The notes under the pieces: model-generated
The model's database searches: none
The model's input: only the letters and a program-made list of their open reading frames with translations
Told to the model about the DNA's origin: nothing
In this document: in pieces, positions 19,980 to 32,253 of the stretch
Position numbering within the stretch: the first letter of the stretch is position 1
Layout: every line of letters starts with the position of its first letter
DNA from: Boswellia sacra
Lineage: Eukaryota > Streptophyta > Magnoliopsida > Sapindales > Burseraceae
Length of the DNA: 64,000 bases
Direction: 5' to 3'
Assembly (NCBI GenBank): GCA_013180625.2
Contig: SNVD02013093.1
Span: forward strand, 62,001-126,000
Position numbers and translations under genes: made by a program

Positions 19980-21343
19980 TGACACATCCGAAAAAGGATT
20001 GCCTCCCAAGTATAGGAGTGTCGAAGTAATAAACTCGGTGAGACCGGGGTCGATCCACGAGGAAGGGAATTTTAGCACTACAAACTATAAAGTAAGCAAA
20101 TATGATATGGATGATTGAAAGAAATGACAAGATAATATCAACAAGTATAAGTAAGAACAAGTTCGTAAGCAAAAAATGAGAATCACACAAGAGAAATCAA
20201 CACAATAATAATGAAAGCTCAGGTTAGGGGATCCACTCTTGATATTTCAAATAAGGATAAACAACCCGTTTTAGTTATATGAATTATATTTGTTTCGTTA
20301 CCAATATTTATACCACTTCTTGTAAATGGGTTCAAGCATCCAATGTGCCAATCTCCATATGTCGACAACAAATCAAGGTTCCTTACTAGATTCATGTCGG
20401 TAAGGAAGAATCATACGACATCTAGAAAGGATCCAAGCATTTGATGTGCCAAGGATTGTCGACAATGGATCAAGACCTCCACTTTACGAGTGGTGTCAAG
20501 ATTCATTAAGAAAATAAATATAAATCATATAAACAACATAAGATAATGATTATTAAGCACATATTAAGGGTCAGAGAATCCTTACTCTCATATCAAGGGT
20601 TTCACCCTTTCACCTTAGCAAGAGAGAAATTAGACAGACATTATAAAAGAAAGGAAACAAATTGCAAGAGAAAGAAGATTTATTAATGGCATAAAACACA
20701 AGAGAGAAACACAATACAAGATCCCAGCAAAGGCTAAGATGCCCTAATGGGTCACAAGGCACCTCTATTTATAGATACATTCAGGGGCAAACTTGTCAAA
20801 TTACAAAGGAATAATTGTCAAATATTGGATGCACCAACTTTGACAATTGGGGTAATTAGGTGAACCGACTTTGACCACTGATTTTGACCTTGAATTATTG
20901 TGAATTTTAATCACATGTCTTCATGAAATCGTAGATATTTCTCTCAGCTTTCTAGAACATCTTGATTCATACTATTTGGGTACGTATTCTGAGAGATATG
21001 ATCAAAATACTGAGGCATGGTCAGGCTGGGCCGAATCTGCAGATGGGTTCAATTCAAGCCCATTTTTGGTCCACTAAGAGCCCGAATTTGATGATGCTTG
21101 TGACATACAATCTTGTAGATAATTTAATCAGCTTTCCAAAACATTAAGATTTGCACCAAAATAATCTATAAATAGAGAGTTATACCCATTTTACCAAACC
21201 TGTAACAAAACCAAAATTAAAAGGAAGTTAATTCCAAATATGCAAAGACTACAAATATGCTTAAGTTGAGGAATTTAATGACACTATTAATGCAATATGA
21301 TGAACTAAGCTCTTATTAAACATAAGTATTTAAGTGTTCATCA
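19980..21343 (-). repeat. 5' LTR of Ath-C
   Basis: 1,364 bp, TG...CA ends (TGATGAACAC / ATGTGTCA on minus), TATA box at 20766-20773. Same family as the Ath-B and Ath-E LTRs, with small indels. Confidence 0.9.
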
Positions 21344-21344
21344 C

Positions 21345-22216
21345 CTTCTTCACCTTGATTCTTCTAGACGGTGGGCCTTTCCTAACCTCTTTTCTGGCCA
21401 TCCACTTCTTGGCAAAGGCACTCACTGTTGTGGACTTCCCCTTAGCAGATGTCACTTCAACTTCTTCTTCTTCCTCTTCTTGTGGCTCCTCCTCTTCTTG
21501 GTCATTGAGGTTCACGAGTGTAGGTTCTAAGCTTCACTTGACACCTTTCACCGCAATATTAATCCATCCACCCTTCTTAGTGTGATTCTTGGTTGTCAAA
21601 GGAATGGGCTCGTCTTCCACCCTCTCAATGATCTCTTTGGGCTCTTTGGGTTCCTCAACATTGGGCTTCTTCTTTGAGACCACCTTTCTAGTAGTTTGTT
21701 CTATCTTGGAGTTCTCCCTTCTCTTGGCTTTCTCGGCCCTACTTGATCTACTTTCTTCTAAAAAGTTTATGACTTACTCCTGACCCAATCATTTTGGTCA
21801 TTGGAGGAGGTATCTGGCTATGATTGGATAATAGGTTACTTCTTATGTTGGATTCTTGCAATTTTAAGTTAGGAATCTGGCCCTTATCAATCAAATCTTG
21901 GATCTCATGGCGGAGGCGATGACATTTGTCAGTAACATGGCCAATTGGTTGGCAAAAAGCATAATATTCATGCGCTTATGATTGGCTAGACGAGGATTTT
22001 AAAGAGGTTTTGATGCTAGAGGCAGTAACAGTGATTGGGCATGAAGTTCTTTGAATACTTCGAACAACGGCCGTGCCAAATGACTAAACTTCCTTGGATG
22101 ATTTGTTAACCCACTGGGTTGATTCAGGCTTTCTTCAGTGACCAAAGTTTGTGATGATCGAAGTGGCATTGAAGTTGAAGTAAGTCTTTGGGCAAATAAC
22201 TCCGTCAGCTAGGCCA
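21345..22216 (-). pseudogene. gag: Tat-H Gag C-terminal region and linker
   Basis: Near 22080-21960 the frame reads RKFSHLARPLFEVFKEL; after a frame change it gives PIGHVTDKCHRLRHEIQDLI (about 21950-21890), the His/Cys segment typical of Tat/Ogre Gag. Then follow KLQESNIRSNLLSNHSQ and a long charged linker (REVRKG, EEEEPQEEEEEEVEV). It is cut by Ath-C on one side (21343/21344) and Sire-D on the other (22221/22222). Stops and at least one frameshift are present. Confidence 0.75.
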
Positions 22217-22221
22217 ATTAG

Positions 22222-23931
22222 GGTTGACCTAGGTATGGCAACCCAAGAGGGGGGATGAATTGGGTTTTCATTTAAAAAAACAGATTTAGAAAACTTTTCT
22301 TGAAAGATCAAAATTATTTAAATCTTTCTTTGAGACAAAGGTGAAGAAGATGAAAATAGAATGCAATCAAGAGAATGGCAATAAAGAACAATCACAAGTG
22401 CAAGTAAATGTAAAGAGGATAGGGATAGAGAGAGTGCAAACTCGATGTACGTGGTTCGGCAAACCTTGCCTACGTCCACAGGCTCCTAGCTCCACGAGCT
22501 AAGCTTTCCACTAAGTTGTAGAAATCTTTACAACTTGCTTGATGAACAACCTCACCAAGACTTTTTCCTTTAACTCTTGATAACACCACACCAAGAGTTC
22601 TTCTTGATGAACAACCTCACCAAGGCAACTTCCTTCAACCCTTGATAACACCACACCAAGAGTTCTTCTTGATGAACAACCTCACCAAGGCAACTTCCTT
22701 CAACCCTTGATAACACCACACCAAGAGTTCTTCTTGATGAACAACCTCACCAAGGCAACTTCCTTCAACTCTTGATAACACACAACAAGAGTTCTCTCAA
22801 GGATAACTATTATCCTTTACAAGAATATTTCACTCTCACCACAATACAAGAACAAAGATAATTTTTACAACAAAAGTATAACTCTCTTCAAAGAGTAGAT
22901 AAAAAATATAAAAGCTCTCTAAAAATGATATTTCTCTTATTTGTGGCTTGATGGATTCTTTTCTCTTTGTCTTTCTGAATGCATGGGAGAAGGGCTCCTT
23001 TTATAGGCAAATGAGATGAACTTGAACAAGTGAAGACACCAACTCCAAAGTTTCTGCCCACCATAAAAACCGTAATTTTATCTGCCATTTTTGTCAATGT
23101 TTTGTTTGAAATTTGAAAATCTTCAAAACATAAAAGATCTGTAAATTTGAATTAGCTTTCCAACGCATCAAGAATCAAGTCATTTGGATATCTGTAGCTC
23201 AAGATATGTCCAAAACACCATTCGGTGCGCATGTGACTTGATTTTTCTTCCATGTGTTAGTCCACCGACTTGCATGTGTATTATGTCGGCCTTCCGTTCG
23301 AAATTTGAATTTATTCAAAGAATATGAAATGTTCGTCATTGAATCATCTTTCCAATGCCACAAGAATCAAGTCATTTGAATATCTCTAGCTCAAGATATG
23401 GATAAAACATTTTGAATTTCTTCAAAACATATGAAATGTGCTTAATTAAGTCATCTTTCCAATGCCACAAGAATCAAGTCATTTTGATTTTTCTAGCTCA
23501 AGATATGTCCAAAAGAGTATTCGGTGCTCATGTCAGCTGCTTCCATTTGTCTTTGAATTTTCATGATGATTTGGACAAACTTGCACTTGAAATTTGAATT
23601 TCTTTAAAACATATGAAATGTTATAAATTTAGTAAGCTTTTCAAAGGCTCAAGAATCACGTTATTTAGATATTTTTAGGGAAAGATATGACCAATTGATT
23701 GAACATTGCTCATGTGTCACATTCCTTGAATCAAACCTTGTTCTTAAACTTTGGTGCCTTTAACATGTAGTCTTCTCCTTAGCTTCAACACATCATTTTA
23801 ATAAGCCTCTTCTTGATTTTACAATTATTTCAATGATCTTACTCTTGCACATAAATAAACATATTAGTAAATCTCAATTAATCAATGTGTATTGTTATCA
23901 TCAAAATTATCATGTAGCCTTAGGGCTAACA
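22222..23931 (-). repeat. 3' LTR of Sire-D
   Basis: 1,710 bp; TATA box (CTTTTATA on plus) at 22998-23005. Contains a 65-bp tandem repeat (about 22540-22800). Between 23100 and 23700 it has longer, diverged repeats sharing 'aatcaagtcatttgaatatc' and 'agctcaagatatg'. Confidence 0.88.
22540..22800. repeat. 65-bp tandem repeat in SIRE-like LTR
   Basis: Three to four near-identical units beginning 'ccaagagttcttcttgatga' and containing 'caacctcaccaaggcaactt'. The same repeat occurs in variable copy number in the other LTRs of this family (27560-27740, 45440-45690, 50730-50990). Confidence 0.85.
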
Positions 23932-24171
23932 ATCTCCCCCTTTTTGATGATGACAAACCATTGATTGCTTTAAAATAATATCTAAAATCAAGAATGAAAA
24001 TAAAATCAAGATTAAACAAAAAGATGGCACTTGTTATGAATATAAGCAATCTAACCATTTCTCCCCCTTTTGTTATCATCAAAAAGATGTAATCAAATTA
24101 ACTACTCCCCCTAAGTATATTCTCCCCCTTAACATATGCTACCATTCAAATATTATCATATAAAAGCAAAA
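23932..24171 (-). other. 3' noncoding region and polypurine tract of Sire-D
   Basis: Several purine-rich runs on the minus strand (AAAAAGGGGGAGAT next to the LTR; others around 24055-24070 and 24100-24130). The tract touching the LTR at 23932 is the likely plus-strand primer. No gene. Confidence 0.65.
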
Positions 24172-25800
24172 TTAAGACATATCCAACATGCCTAATTCTC
24201 TTCTAATTATGCAAAATCTATCTTGACTAAGGGGTTTAGTCATATTTGGGTCTATGGACTAATTTCCAAACTTGATTTCTCTCAAATTGGTTCAATTCTT
24301 CTTGGATAGCTAAAATCCAACTTCCATCATTTTTAGCTTCTTTAAAAGATTTTGGTTCAAATTGAGAGACAAATGCAAAATGATTACAAAAGTTCCTAAA
24401 AGAAGATCTAATTCTCATACCTTGTGATGGTTCACCAATAATGAGATCTTTTAGGGTGAGCTTTTGCATACCTCCATTCCTTTGGTAATTCTTGGGAAGA
24501 ATCATTTACTTCCACAAGCTTTTCTTGTTGAAGTTGTAATTCATCTTGGCTCGTTTCATCAAGCCTTGATTTCTTGATTTGCCTTTCTACCTCAACAATA
24601 TCATCATCTAAATTCTTTGAAGAAATAACATTAGTTTCATCAAATTTAACATGCATAGATTCTTTAATAGTAAGAGTCTTTTTGTTAAAAACTCTATATG
24701 CTTTACTATGGTTGGAGTAGCCAACAAAAATTCCAACATCGGCTTTTGTATCAAATTTTCCAAGGTTATCCTTAGTGTTTAAAATAAAACATTTACATCA
24801 AAAAACTTTAAAAAATCCAATGTTGGGTTTTCTTCCTTTCCAAAGTTCATAAGGAGTTTTCTTTATTAAAGCTCTAATATGGACTCTATTGATTACAAAG
24901 CATGCGGTATTAACGGCTTCGGCCCAAAAATATTTTGGTAAATTATTGTTAAGTAATATGGTCCTAGCCATTTCTTGGATAGTCCTATTTTTTCTCTCAA
25001 AAACACCATTTTGTTGTGGAGTTCTAGGTGCGAAAAAATTATGTTCAAAACCATTTTCATCACAAAGATTTTCAAATGCAACATTGTCTACTTCACCACC
25101 ATGATCACTTCTAATGGACACAATAGAATACCTTTTGATTTTGGACTCTTTTTGCAAAATTTGAAAAAGCTTGTGCAGTCTCATTTTTAGTTTTCAAGAA
25201 TAACACCCAAGTGAATCTTGAATAATCATCCATAATAACAAAAACATAATACTTTCCACCAAGGCTTTGAGTTCTTGATGGTCCAAAAAAAATCAAATGA
25301 AGTAATCGTAGATGTTTATTTGTTGAAATAAATTTCTTTTGTTTAAAAAAATTCTCACTTGTTTTCCAAATTGACAAGTATCACAAATCTTATATGCCAT
25401 AACCAAGCATCATGATTAACAATGAAACAATTTTCTACATGATCATTAACATCAATATCAATTGTATAAATATTACCACATCTATTACCAACAAATAATG
25501 TCTTATTGTTACTAACATCCTTAATCACACATCTATTAGGCTCAAAAGTAACAAAATATCCCTTATCACATAATTGAACTAATGCTAATCAAATCATTTT
25601 TCAAAACATTAACAAGCAAAACATTTTTAATAATAGTGAAGAAGGGTTACCAATATCACCATGTCGATTACCCTTCCTTTGGCATTATCACCGAATGTCA
25701 CATATCCTCCTTTCTTCATGATTAATCTTGAGAACTTGGAGGCATCTCCGGTCATATGCCTTGAGCATCCACTATCTAAGTACCACTTGTGTTTCCCACT
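24172..25800 (-). pseudogene. pol: Sire-D pol remnant: protease, integrase, RT stub, RNase H tail
   Basis: Minus-strand order: protease with YLDSGCSRHM (about 25790-25730); a partial GAG-pre-integrase segment (the WHRRLGH part is deleted near 25390); integrase catalytic core (DDYSRFTWVLFLK, RSDHGGEVDN, APRTPQQNGVFERKNRTIQ; 25377-24798); the linker to RT; and the first RT residues (EELNQFERNQVWKL...PKYD, to 24236). In the neighbouring frame the sequence continues MTKPLSQDRFCIIRRELGML (24243 down), the very end of copia RNase H. About 600 codons between these points are missing. Several frameshifts make it inactive. Confidence 0.83.
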
Positions 25801-26537
25801 CCTTTATTTCTATAATCAACATTCAAAGAGAAACTTTTTGGTACCCAAATGTTCTTGGGTCCTTGGGGGTTAGTTATGGAACTTTTTGGAACCCATATTT
25901 GTTTCAAATTAGGATTTATCTTAATATAACAAGAATGCACTTTGTGTCCTTTTCTTTCACAATAAGTACATGAATGATTAGGATTATTCCTAGAAGATGC
26001 ATAAACAAAATAGTTTTTAAAATACTTTTGATTTTTATGAGTTTTATATCCTAAGCCTCTTTTATCAAAAATGCACCTTTGGTTTTGTAACATATAATTC
26101 AAATTTTTTGTGCTTTTTGTAAAACTATCAACAATATTTCTTAAGTCATTATTTTCCTTTTTCAAAATAATATTTTCTTTCTCCAATTTATCAAAATCCT
26201 TTTGTTTCAAAATCTCATTTTCAGTTTTTAATAAATGTATTTCATTTTCCAAACTTTCAAAATCTTTTTGCTTTAAAATTTCATTTTCATTTTCTAAAGC
26301 TTCATTTATTTCTACCAACTCTTCTAATTGAGATAACATGATTTTTGACTTCTTTTTGAAAGCATTGATTTTTGAATTTTGTTTATCAACTTGCACATGT
26401 AAATTTTGGAATGCTTCAAGTAATTCATCATATGAAAGCTTAGGATCATGGTTTAGAATACTTATCTCATTTTCTCTTAAAGCCATGAAGCACATGTTTT
26501 CCACTTTGCAATCTTCTTCATTCTCCTTCAATTTCAT
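25776..26537 (-). pseudogene. gag: Sire-D Gag C-terminal half: coiled coil and CCHC knuckle
   Basis: A 253-codon open piece. Residues about 60-140 form heptad-rich, Leu/Glu/Lys repeats (ENEILKQKDFESLENEI) indicating a coiled coil. A CCHC knuckle CTYCERKGHKVHSC follows, then KQIWVPKS-type repeats leading to the protease. Compared with Sire-F it lacks the stretch bearing the first zinc knuckle, so there is an internal deletion near 26530. Confidence 0.8.
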
Positions 26538-27173
26538 AAATCATGAGAGAACCCATAAGTTCTTCTAATGGTAGTTTGGTGAGATCCTTTGCTTCTTGAA
26601 TTGCCGTCACTTTTGGCTCCCAAGATTTTGGTAGACACCTAAGAATCTTTCTCACCATTTCAACATTAGAATAAGATTTACCAAGAGGTTTCAAACCATT
26701 GACAATATCGGTAAATCTAGTAAACATTTCAGAAATTGATTCATCCGGTTTCATCTTAAAAAGCTCATAACTATGAACTAGCATACTAATTTTAGATTCT
26801 TTAACTTGACTAGTTCCTTCATGAGTTACTTCAAGTGTGTGCCATATTTCTTGTGCCGTAGAACAAGTAGATATTCTATTAAACTCATTTCTATGTAGAG
26901 CACAATACAACACATTCATAGCTTTAGCATTCAAACTCAATTTCTTTTTATCATCTTCACTAAACTCTTTAGGTTCTTTAAGCATGCTTTCTCCATTTTC
27001 AATTTTGGTAGGAACAAAAGGTCCTTCCAAAATAATAGACCATAAATCATAATCAAAAGATTGCAAGAAAATACTCATTCTAGTTTTCTAATAAGAGTAA
27101 TCACTCCCATTGAAAAATGGAGGTCTAGGATAGAAAGCCCCTCAACATGTGAAGTTGAATTAAAAGTTGCCAT
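26533..27173 (-). pseudogene. gag: Sire-D Gag N-terminal half
   Basis: Begins ATG at 27171-27173 (MATFNSTSHVEGLS), frameshifts near 27100, then is open for 186 codons with the copia Gag hallmark AQEIWHTLEVTHEGT and KSWEPKVTAIQEAKD. It forms the virus-like particle in intact relatives. Confidence 0.82.
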
Positions 27174-27214
27174 AGCTCAAAAATCGATTAAGATTTAAAA
27201 AATTGAGCAACCTT

Positions 27215-27226
27215 GCTCTGATACCA
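27215..27226 (-). other. Primer-binding site of Sire-D, tRNA-iMet type
   Basis: Minus strand TGGTATCAGAGC, a perfect match to the 3' end of initiator tRNA-Met, two bases inside the LTR. Confidence 0.9.
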
Positions 27227-27228
27227 CT

Positions 27229-28949
27229 TGTTGACCTAGGTATGGCAACCCAAGAGGGGAGGTGAATTGGGTTTTTATTTATCAAAACGGATTTAGAAAA
27301 CTTTTCTTGAAAGATCAAAATTATTTCACTCTTTCTTTGAGAATAAAGGTGAAGAAGATGAAAATAGAATTACAAATGCAATCAAGAGAATGGCAATAAA
27401 GAACAATCACAAGTGCAAGTAAATGTAAAGAGGATAGGGATAGAGAGAGTGCAAACCGATTACGTGGTTCGGCACCTTGCCTACGTCCACGGGCTCCTAG
27501 CTCCACAGCTAAGCTTTCCACTAAGTTGTAGAAATCTTTACAACTTGCTTGATGAACAACCTCACCAAGACTTTTTCCTTCAACTCTTGATAACACCACA
27601 CCAAGAGTTCTTCTTGATGAACAACCCACCAAGGCAACTTCTTCAACCCTTGATAACACCACACCAAGAGTTCTTCTTGATGAACAACCTCACCAAGGCA
27701 ACTTCCTTCAACTCTTGATAACACACAATCTCAAGGATAACTATTATCCTTTACAAGAATATTTCACTCTCACCACAATACAAGAACAAAGATAATTTTT
27801 ACAACAAAAGTATAACTCTCTTCAAAGAGTAGATAAAAAATATAAAAGCTCTCTAAAAATGATATTTCTCTTATTTGTGGCTTGATGGATTCTTTTCTCT
27901 TTGTCTTTCTGAATGCATGGGAGAAGGGCTCCTTTTATAGGCAAATGAGATGAACTTGAACAAGTGAAGACACCAACTCCAAATTTTCTGCCCACCATAA
28001 AAACCGTAATCTTATCTGCCATTTTTGTCAATGTTCCGTTTGAAATTTGAAAATCTGTAAAACATAAAAGATCTGCACATTTGAATAAGCTTTCCAACGC
28101 ATCAAGAATCAAGTCATTTGGATATCTGTAGCTCAAGATATGGCCAAAACACCATTCGGTGCTCATGTGACTTGATTTTTCTTCCATGTGTCAGTCCACC
28201 GACTTGCATGTGTATTATGTCGGCCTTCCGTTCGAAATTTGAATTTATTCAAAGAATATGAAATGTTCATCATTGAATCATCTTTCCAATGCCATAAGAA
28301 TCAAGTCATTTGAATATCTCTAGCTCAAGATATGATAAAACATCATTCGGTGCTCATATGAGTTGATTTTTCTTCTCTGTGTCAGTCCACCGAATTGCAT
28401 GTCAATTATGTCGGCCTTCCATTTGAAATTTGAATTTTTTCAAAACATATGAAATGTGATTCATTAAGTCATCTTTCCAATGCCACAAGAATTAAGTCAT
28501 TTTGATTTTTCTATCTCAAGATATGTCCAAAAGAGTATTCAGTGCTCATGTCAGCTGCTTCCATTTGTCTTTGAATTTGCATGATGATTTGGACAAACTT
28601 GCACTTGAAATTTGAATTTCTTTAAAACATATGAAATGTTATAAATTGAGTAAGCTTTTCAAAGGCTCAAGAATCACATTATTTGGATATTTTTAGGGAA
28701 AGATATGACCAATTGATTGAACATTACTCATGTGTCATATTCCTTGAATCAAACCTTGTTCTTAAACTTTGGTGCCTTTAACATGTAGTCTTCTCCTTAG
28801 CTTCAACACATCATTTTAATAAGCCTCTTCTTGATTTTACAATTATTGCAATGATCTTACTCTTGCACATAAATAAACGTGTTAGTAAATCTCAATTAAT
28901 CAATGTGCATTGTTATCATCAAAATTATCATGTAGCCTTAGGGCTAACA
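27229..28949 (-). repeat. 5' LTR of Sire-D
   Basis: 1,721 bp, ends TGTTAGCC...GGTCAACA on minus, TATA box at 27932-27939 (plus CTTTTATA). Fewer 65-bp units than the 3' LTR, but extra sequence around 28330-28440, so LTRs of one insertion differ in repeat number. Confidence 0.88.
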
Positions 28950-28954
28950 ATTAG

Positions 28955-29098
28955 TGCTCCAGTGCTTCTATGTCTGTACTCATCTTTTTGATCCTCTCGT
29001 ATCAGTCGAGTATTGCGATTGTAATTAGCTAACCTACTTCTTTCAAAATCTCAATGACTTGAGCCCCTCATTGTCCCATTTCTTCATTTTGGTTGGCC
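28955..29098 (-). pseudogene. gag: Tat-H Gag N-terminal fragment
   Basis: Minus-strand ATG near 29098 gives MANQNEEMGQ, then (after a stop) GAQVIEILKEVG. Sire-D inserted at its end. When Sire-D is removed it runs into the Gag C-terminal region, so the middle of Gag is missing here. Confidence 0.55.
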
Positions 29099-29865
29099 AT
29101 ATCGTCTATTTTAAGCTATGATTGCTACAAAACAAAGGTGTTAATGCCATGCATGCATTCATGTATGCATGATATGATGCATGCTCATACAAGGGTATAG
29201 ATACGCTTTTGACCATCCAACCTTATTCCTCCCACATGTGAGATCAAGTCTCTTTCCTAAGATTTTAGGCTTTGTTTCCAAGACATCATCATGGGATGTG
29301 GGAATGCGAGATTCTCTCTCTCCTAATCCTAACATTCATGTTGATGTTGGATTCTTCATTATTATCATAACATGATTTTTCAAAATGTCATAATAATCTT
29401 AACTCATGGCACATGTTCCTATTTTATTCTTATGGGTGACTTCACATGTGGCATTTGTTCATGGTTCTATGAGGTTTGAGTTGATGTTATTCTAATCACG
29501 GGGAATTTACATCCATAGACATCTAATTCAACATTGGTTTTGGATATTCATCCTATTAGAAATTTCTAGAGTTGTCTATATGGGCTTAAGTCTCAAAGGT
29601 CCAACGGTCTGAGCTCCTTCGAGCGAGAGATGCCCATTGGGCCAGTCTCTTTTTATGCCAATTCAATGATACGTGCTCAAAGATGGTGATACCAACATGA
29701 GTCATCTAAGGGTCGAATGGAGCTAAAGACTTCTCATACCAATGCCACACGACTAGTTTTGGGCAATTCATGCTCATTGTGTGCAAAAGTGTAGTGATGT
29801 AAGGACTCATTATACCAACACGAGGAACTAGAATTTGGTATTCTCATCAGAATCAACTTCTTTTA
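29099..29865 (-). other. 5' leader of Tat-H
   Basis: Lies between the primer-binding site (29866-29883) and Gag. It includes an 'atgcatgcat'-rich stretch at 29145-29190. No gene or clear ORF1 recognised. Confidence 0.55.
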
Positions 29866-29883
29866 TCCCCAGTAGAGTCTCCA
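29866..29883 (-). other. Primer-binding site of Tat-H, tRNA-Arg type
   Basis: Minus strand TGGAGACTCTACTGGGGA; two mismatches from TGGCGACTCTGCTGGGGA, the site used by many Tat/Ogre elements. Confidence 0.75.
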
Positions 29884-29886
29884 CTA

Positions 29887-30564
29887 TGAACGGGGCTTTT
29901 ATCCCACCAGAGCGATTGCAACAATGACACTGTGTCAAAGCTTCGTTCAACTCAAGAGAACATAAAAGAGTCATAGGCACTTCTAGAGAAACGAGTGGCC
30001 ACCTAATTATTCAATTGGGAATGAATGAGGGCAATCCCATCCCTCGCTTCGAGACGTAAACTACCCTCATCCCTTTAGAGATGGGTTTGGAAAGTTGGGT
30101 ACGAGTCCTTTGACTCACCCAAATATAGATCTGGCCTCCACTTGGGAAATACCAAATAAAAATAACTCGTATTGCTACTTAGTTTGCGTAGATTGTTCAT
30201 TTTATGCACACATTATTCATTTTATCATTTTTAGACATGCGAGGTAATTATTCAATCAAAACAATAATATATTCATACATAGAAAAAGGGGGGAGAATAG
30301 AGTTACAATTCCTTTCAAACATGGGGGAAGGGGAAGAGGATTACATCCACTATTCTTCAATAATAAAATAAAGTAATTCTATTTGCAACACTCCAAATAT
30401 AAAATTCACATAAATCAAGTATTCAATAACAAAAGCATATTCATGCAAATCATACATTTAATAAGTAATCAATTCGAGATTCGATAAAAAAAGTAATTCC
30501 TCACTACCATATGTGAGCCTTTTCCATGTTTATCAAACCTCTACAAGCATATTCATACATATAT
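29887..30564 (-). repeat. 5' LTR of Tat-H, first part
   Basis: From just outside the primer site to the Ath-G insertion point. 30491-30564 matches window positions 1-75. About 1.37 kb of LTR that should follow is absent; the LTR resumes only at about 43065. Confidence 0.8.
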
Positions 30565-31990
30565 TGATAGGTGTCTAGTTATATATCATTTTCGTATCAA
30601 TTTGTCTATATTTCTTTGCTATATTCCTTGGTATTTTTATATTTTTGTGTGGTTTTTGATGTTTGTAGGAGTTTTGGAGCAACTTGCATAAATTGGTGTA
30701 AAACCCTTCATTTTCACCTCTGCTAATCAACCAATTTCTCGAAGTTGATTGTATCGATATACAATTAACCGGATAACATGCTATATACCATTGAAAAGCT
30801 CTCGAAGTCTATTTTCGGAAGAAATTTACGGTTCACGAATTTATGTAGTGTACCGAAAGTTATGATAAAAATGGTATGAGAAGTGTATATTTGTAATTCC
30901 ACATATCACTGTAGCATGTTATTAAATACGGGACACTGTAGCAAGTTACTGTAGTCGAGTATATAAACACATTTTAGGGTTTTATTTTGATAACTTGAAA
31001 GGGGGAAAACGTGGGAGGAGGCTGCATTTGTGGATTTCTCTCATCCCTTGGAGTTCTTGAAGGAGAAAGAAGATTTTGAAAGAGGAGGAACTACAATTCC
31101 AAGAAGATTCATCTACAAAGAAGATTTTCAAAGAATTTGCTAAGTTCTTTCTTTCCTTTTCAATTCTGGAATTTCTCTGTATTGTATTTGTTATTTGATT
31201 GAATATGTGTAACTAAATCTGAATTGGTTGAGGGTGATTTCAAAGCCCTTGATATGGATTTTGTGAGTTGATTGTGTAAGAAATTGTTATCCAATTGTCT
31301 AATTGAAGTTGCTTGTATTTTCCCATATCTAATGCTTATGATTGCTTACTGATTGTATTTGGAATGGCCAACTAAATATAATCTGTTGTTGTCTATTGCT
31401 AGATTAGAAATCTTGATCCGTAATTGTCATGAATTTCCAATCATTAGTAGCAAAAATTGTGATCAGAGATTGCAATTGGAAAATACAACCTAGGTTAAAT
31501 AATCCGAACTTGTGTGATTATTGCTTAGATCAACCTATCTTTCTTATCGTAATACTTCCATTGAATTAAACTTAGAGAGCTTGTTCTAGGTTGTTTAATG
31601 GATAGAGATTACATAAAGAGCTTGTTTTATTTAATAACAAAGTAAGAAAAGATTGGGGTAACAGAGCTTATTGTTATCTACGGTTGATAACTTCAATGCT
31701 GTAATTGGATGACAATTCTATGTTAATTCGCAAATTCATATTTTGTGGCAGAGAAAGAACACTTAACCAAGTGTGTCTCATTGATTTTTCACTCCATTTT
31801 ACTTTGTGTTGTGTTATTGTGCATTTACATTAATATTTCATTTAGTTAATCCATCAACAAAACCCCCCCATTTATTCTGTTGTTGCTTTTGAATAACAAA
31901 TTCAATTAGAATCAATCCTCGTGGGAACAATATCTACTTATCACTGTATTACTTGTGCGACTAGTATACTTGCTAGTTTCGAACGCATCA
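30565..31990 (+). repeat. 5' LTR of Ath-G
   Basis: 1,426 bp, begins TGATAGGTGT, ends AACGCATCA. TATA box TATATAAA at 30960-30967. Unrelated by eye to the TGATGAACAC family LTRs. Confidence 0.9.
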
Positions 31991-31996
31991 AGTTTT

Positions 31997-32014
31997 TGGC
32001 GCCGTTGCTGGGGA
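31997..32014 (+). other. Primer-binding site of Ath-G, tRNA-Asp type
   Basis: TGGCGCCGTTGCTGGGGA, six bases after the LTR, with the same 'agtttt' spacer as the Ath-B family. Confidence 0.88.
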
Positions 32015-32253
32015 TGATTTTTAATTCAATTTGTATTCTGTAACTTTACTACTGGATTCTTTGGATTGTTTTGTTTAGGCTTTTCTGTTCCGGAGGGAGA
32101 AGCGGATCAACGCCTTGAAGGAATTAAGGAGTTTCTCCAATCCTCGAATTTACGGCTAAATCGTCAATTTCAAACCCACCGCCAGAATTTGACCTTGCCA
32201 GACACACTTCCCTCCCATCTTCTTGCAGTTCAATCAAATTTGAATCGGAAGCA

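Larger units (their letters stand above)
16661..21343 (-). mobile_element. Ath-C: truncated Athila-type element carrying intact ORF X
   Basis: Same LTR family as Ath-B and Ath-E. Minus-strand order: 5' LTR (19980-21343), tRNA-Asp primer site, gag part 1, gag part 2, ORF X, the first third of LOG, then directly a truncated LTR (16671-17259). The 3' noncoding region, polypurine tract and most of the LTR and LOG are missing. It interrupts Tat-H between Gag (21345 on) and protease (16485 down). I could not read a clean 5-bp TSD: 'cttcac' occurs near both ends (16656-16661; 'cttcttcacc' at 21344), but the lower end is rearranged. Confidence 0.85.
22222..28949 (-). mobile_element. Sire-D: SIRE-like Ty1/copia element lacking RT
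   Basis: TSD ATTAG on both sides (22217-22221 and 28950-28954). Minus-strand ends are TGTTAGCC and GGTCAACA; the last base of the 3' LTR is mutated (22222 is G where T is expected). Long LTRs (1,710 and 1,721 bp), a tRNA-iMet primer site, a Gag with coiled coil and CCHC knuckle, and an integrase ending just where RT begins place it near the SIRE/Maximus lineage. RT and most of RNase H are deleted at the same junction as in Sire-F. It sits in Tat-H gag. Confidence 0.9.

Noticed and set aside
22540..22800. Regular repeats as a CRISPR-like array
   Set aside because: Units are head-to-tail without unique spacers, in a plant LTR.
29866..29883. tRNA gene fragments
   Set aside because: The tRNA matches in the window are 12-18 bp primer-binding sites next to LTRs; no cloverleaf around them.
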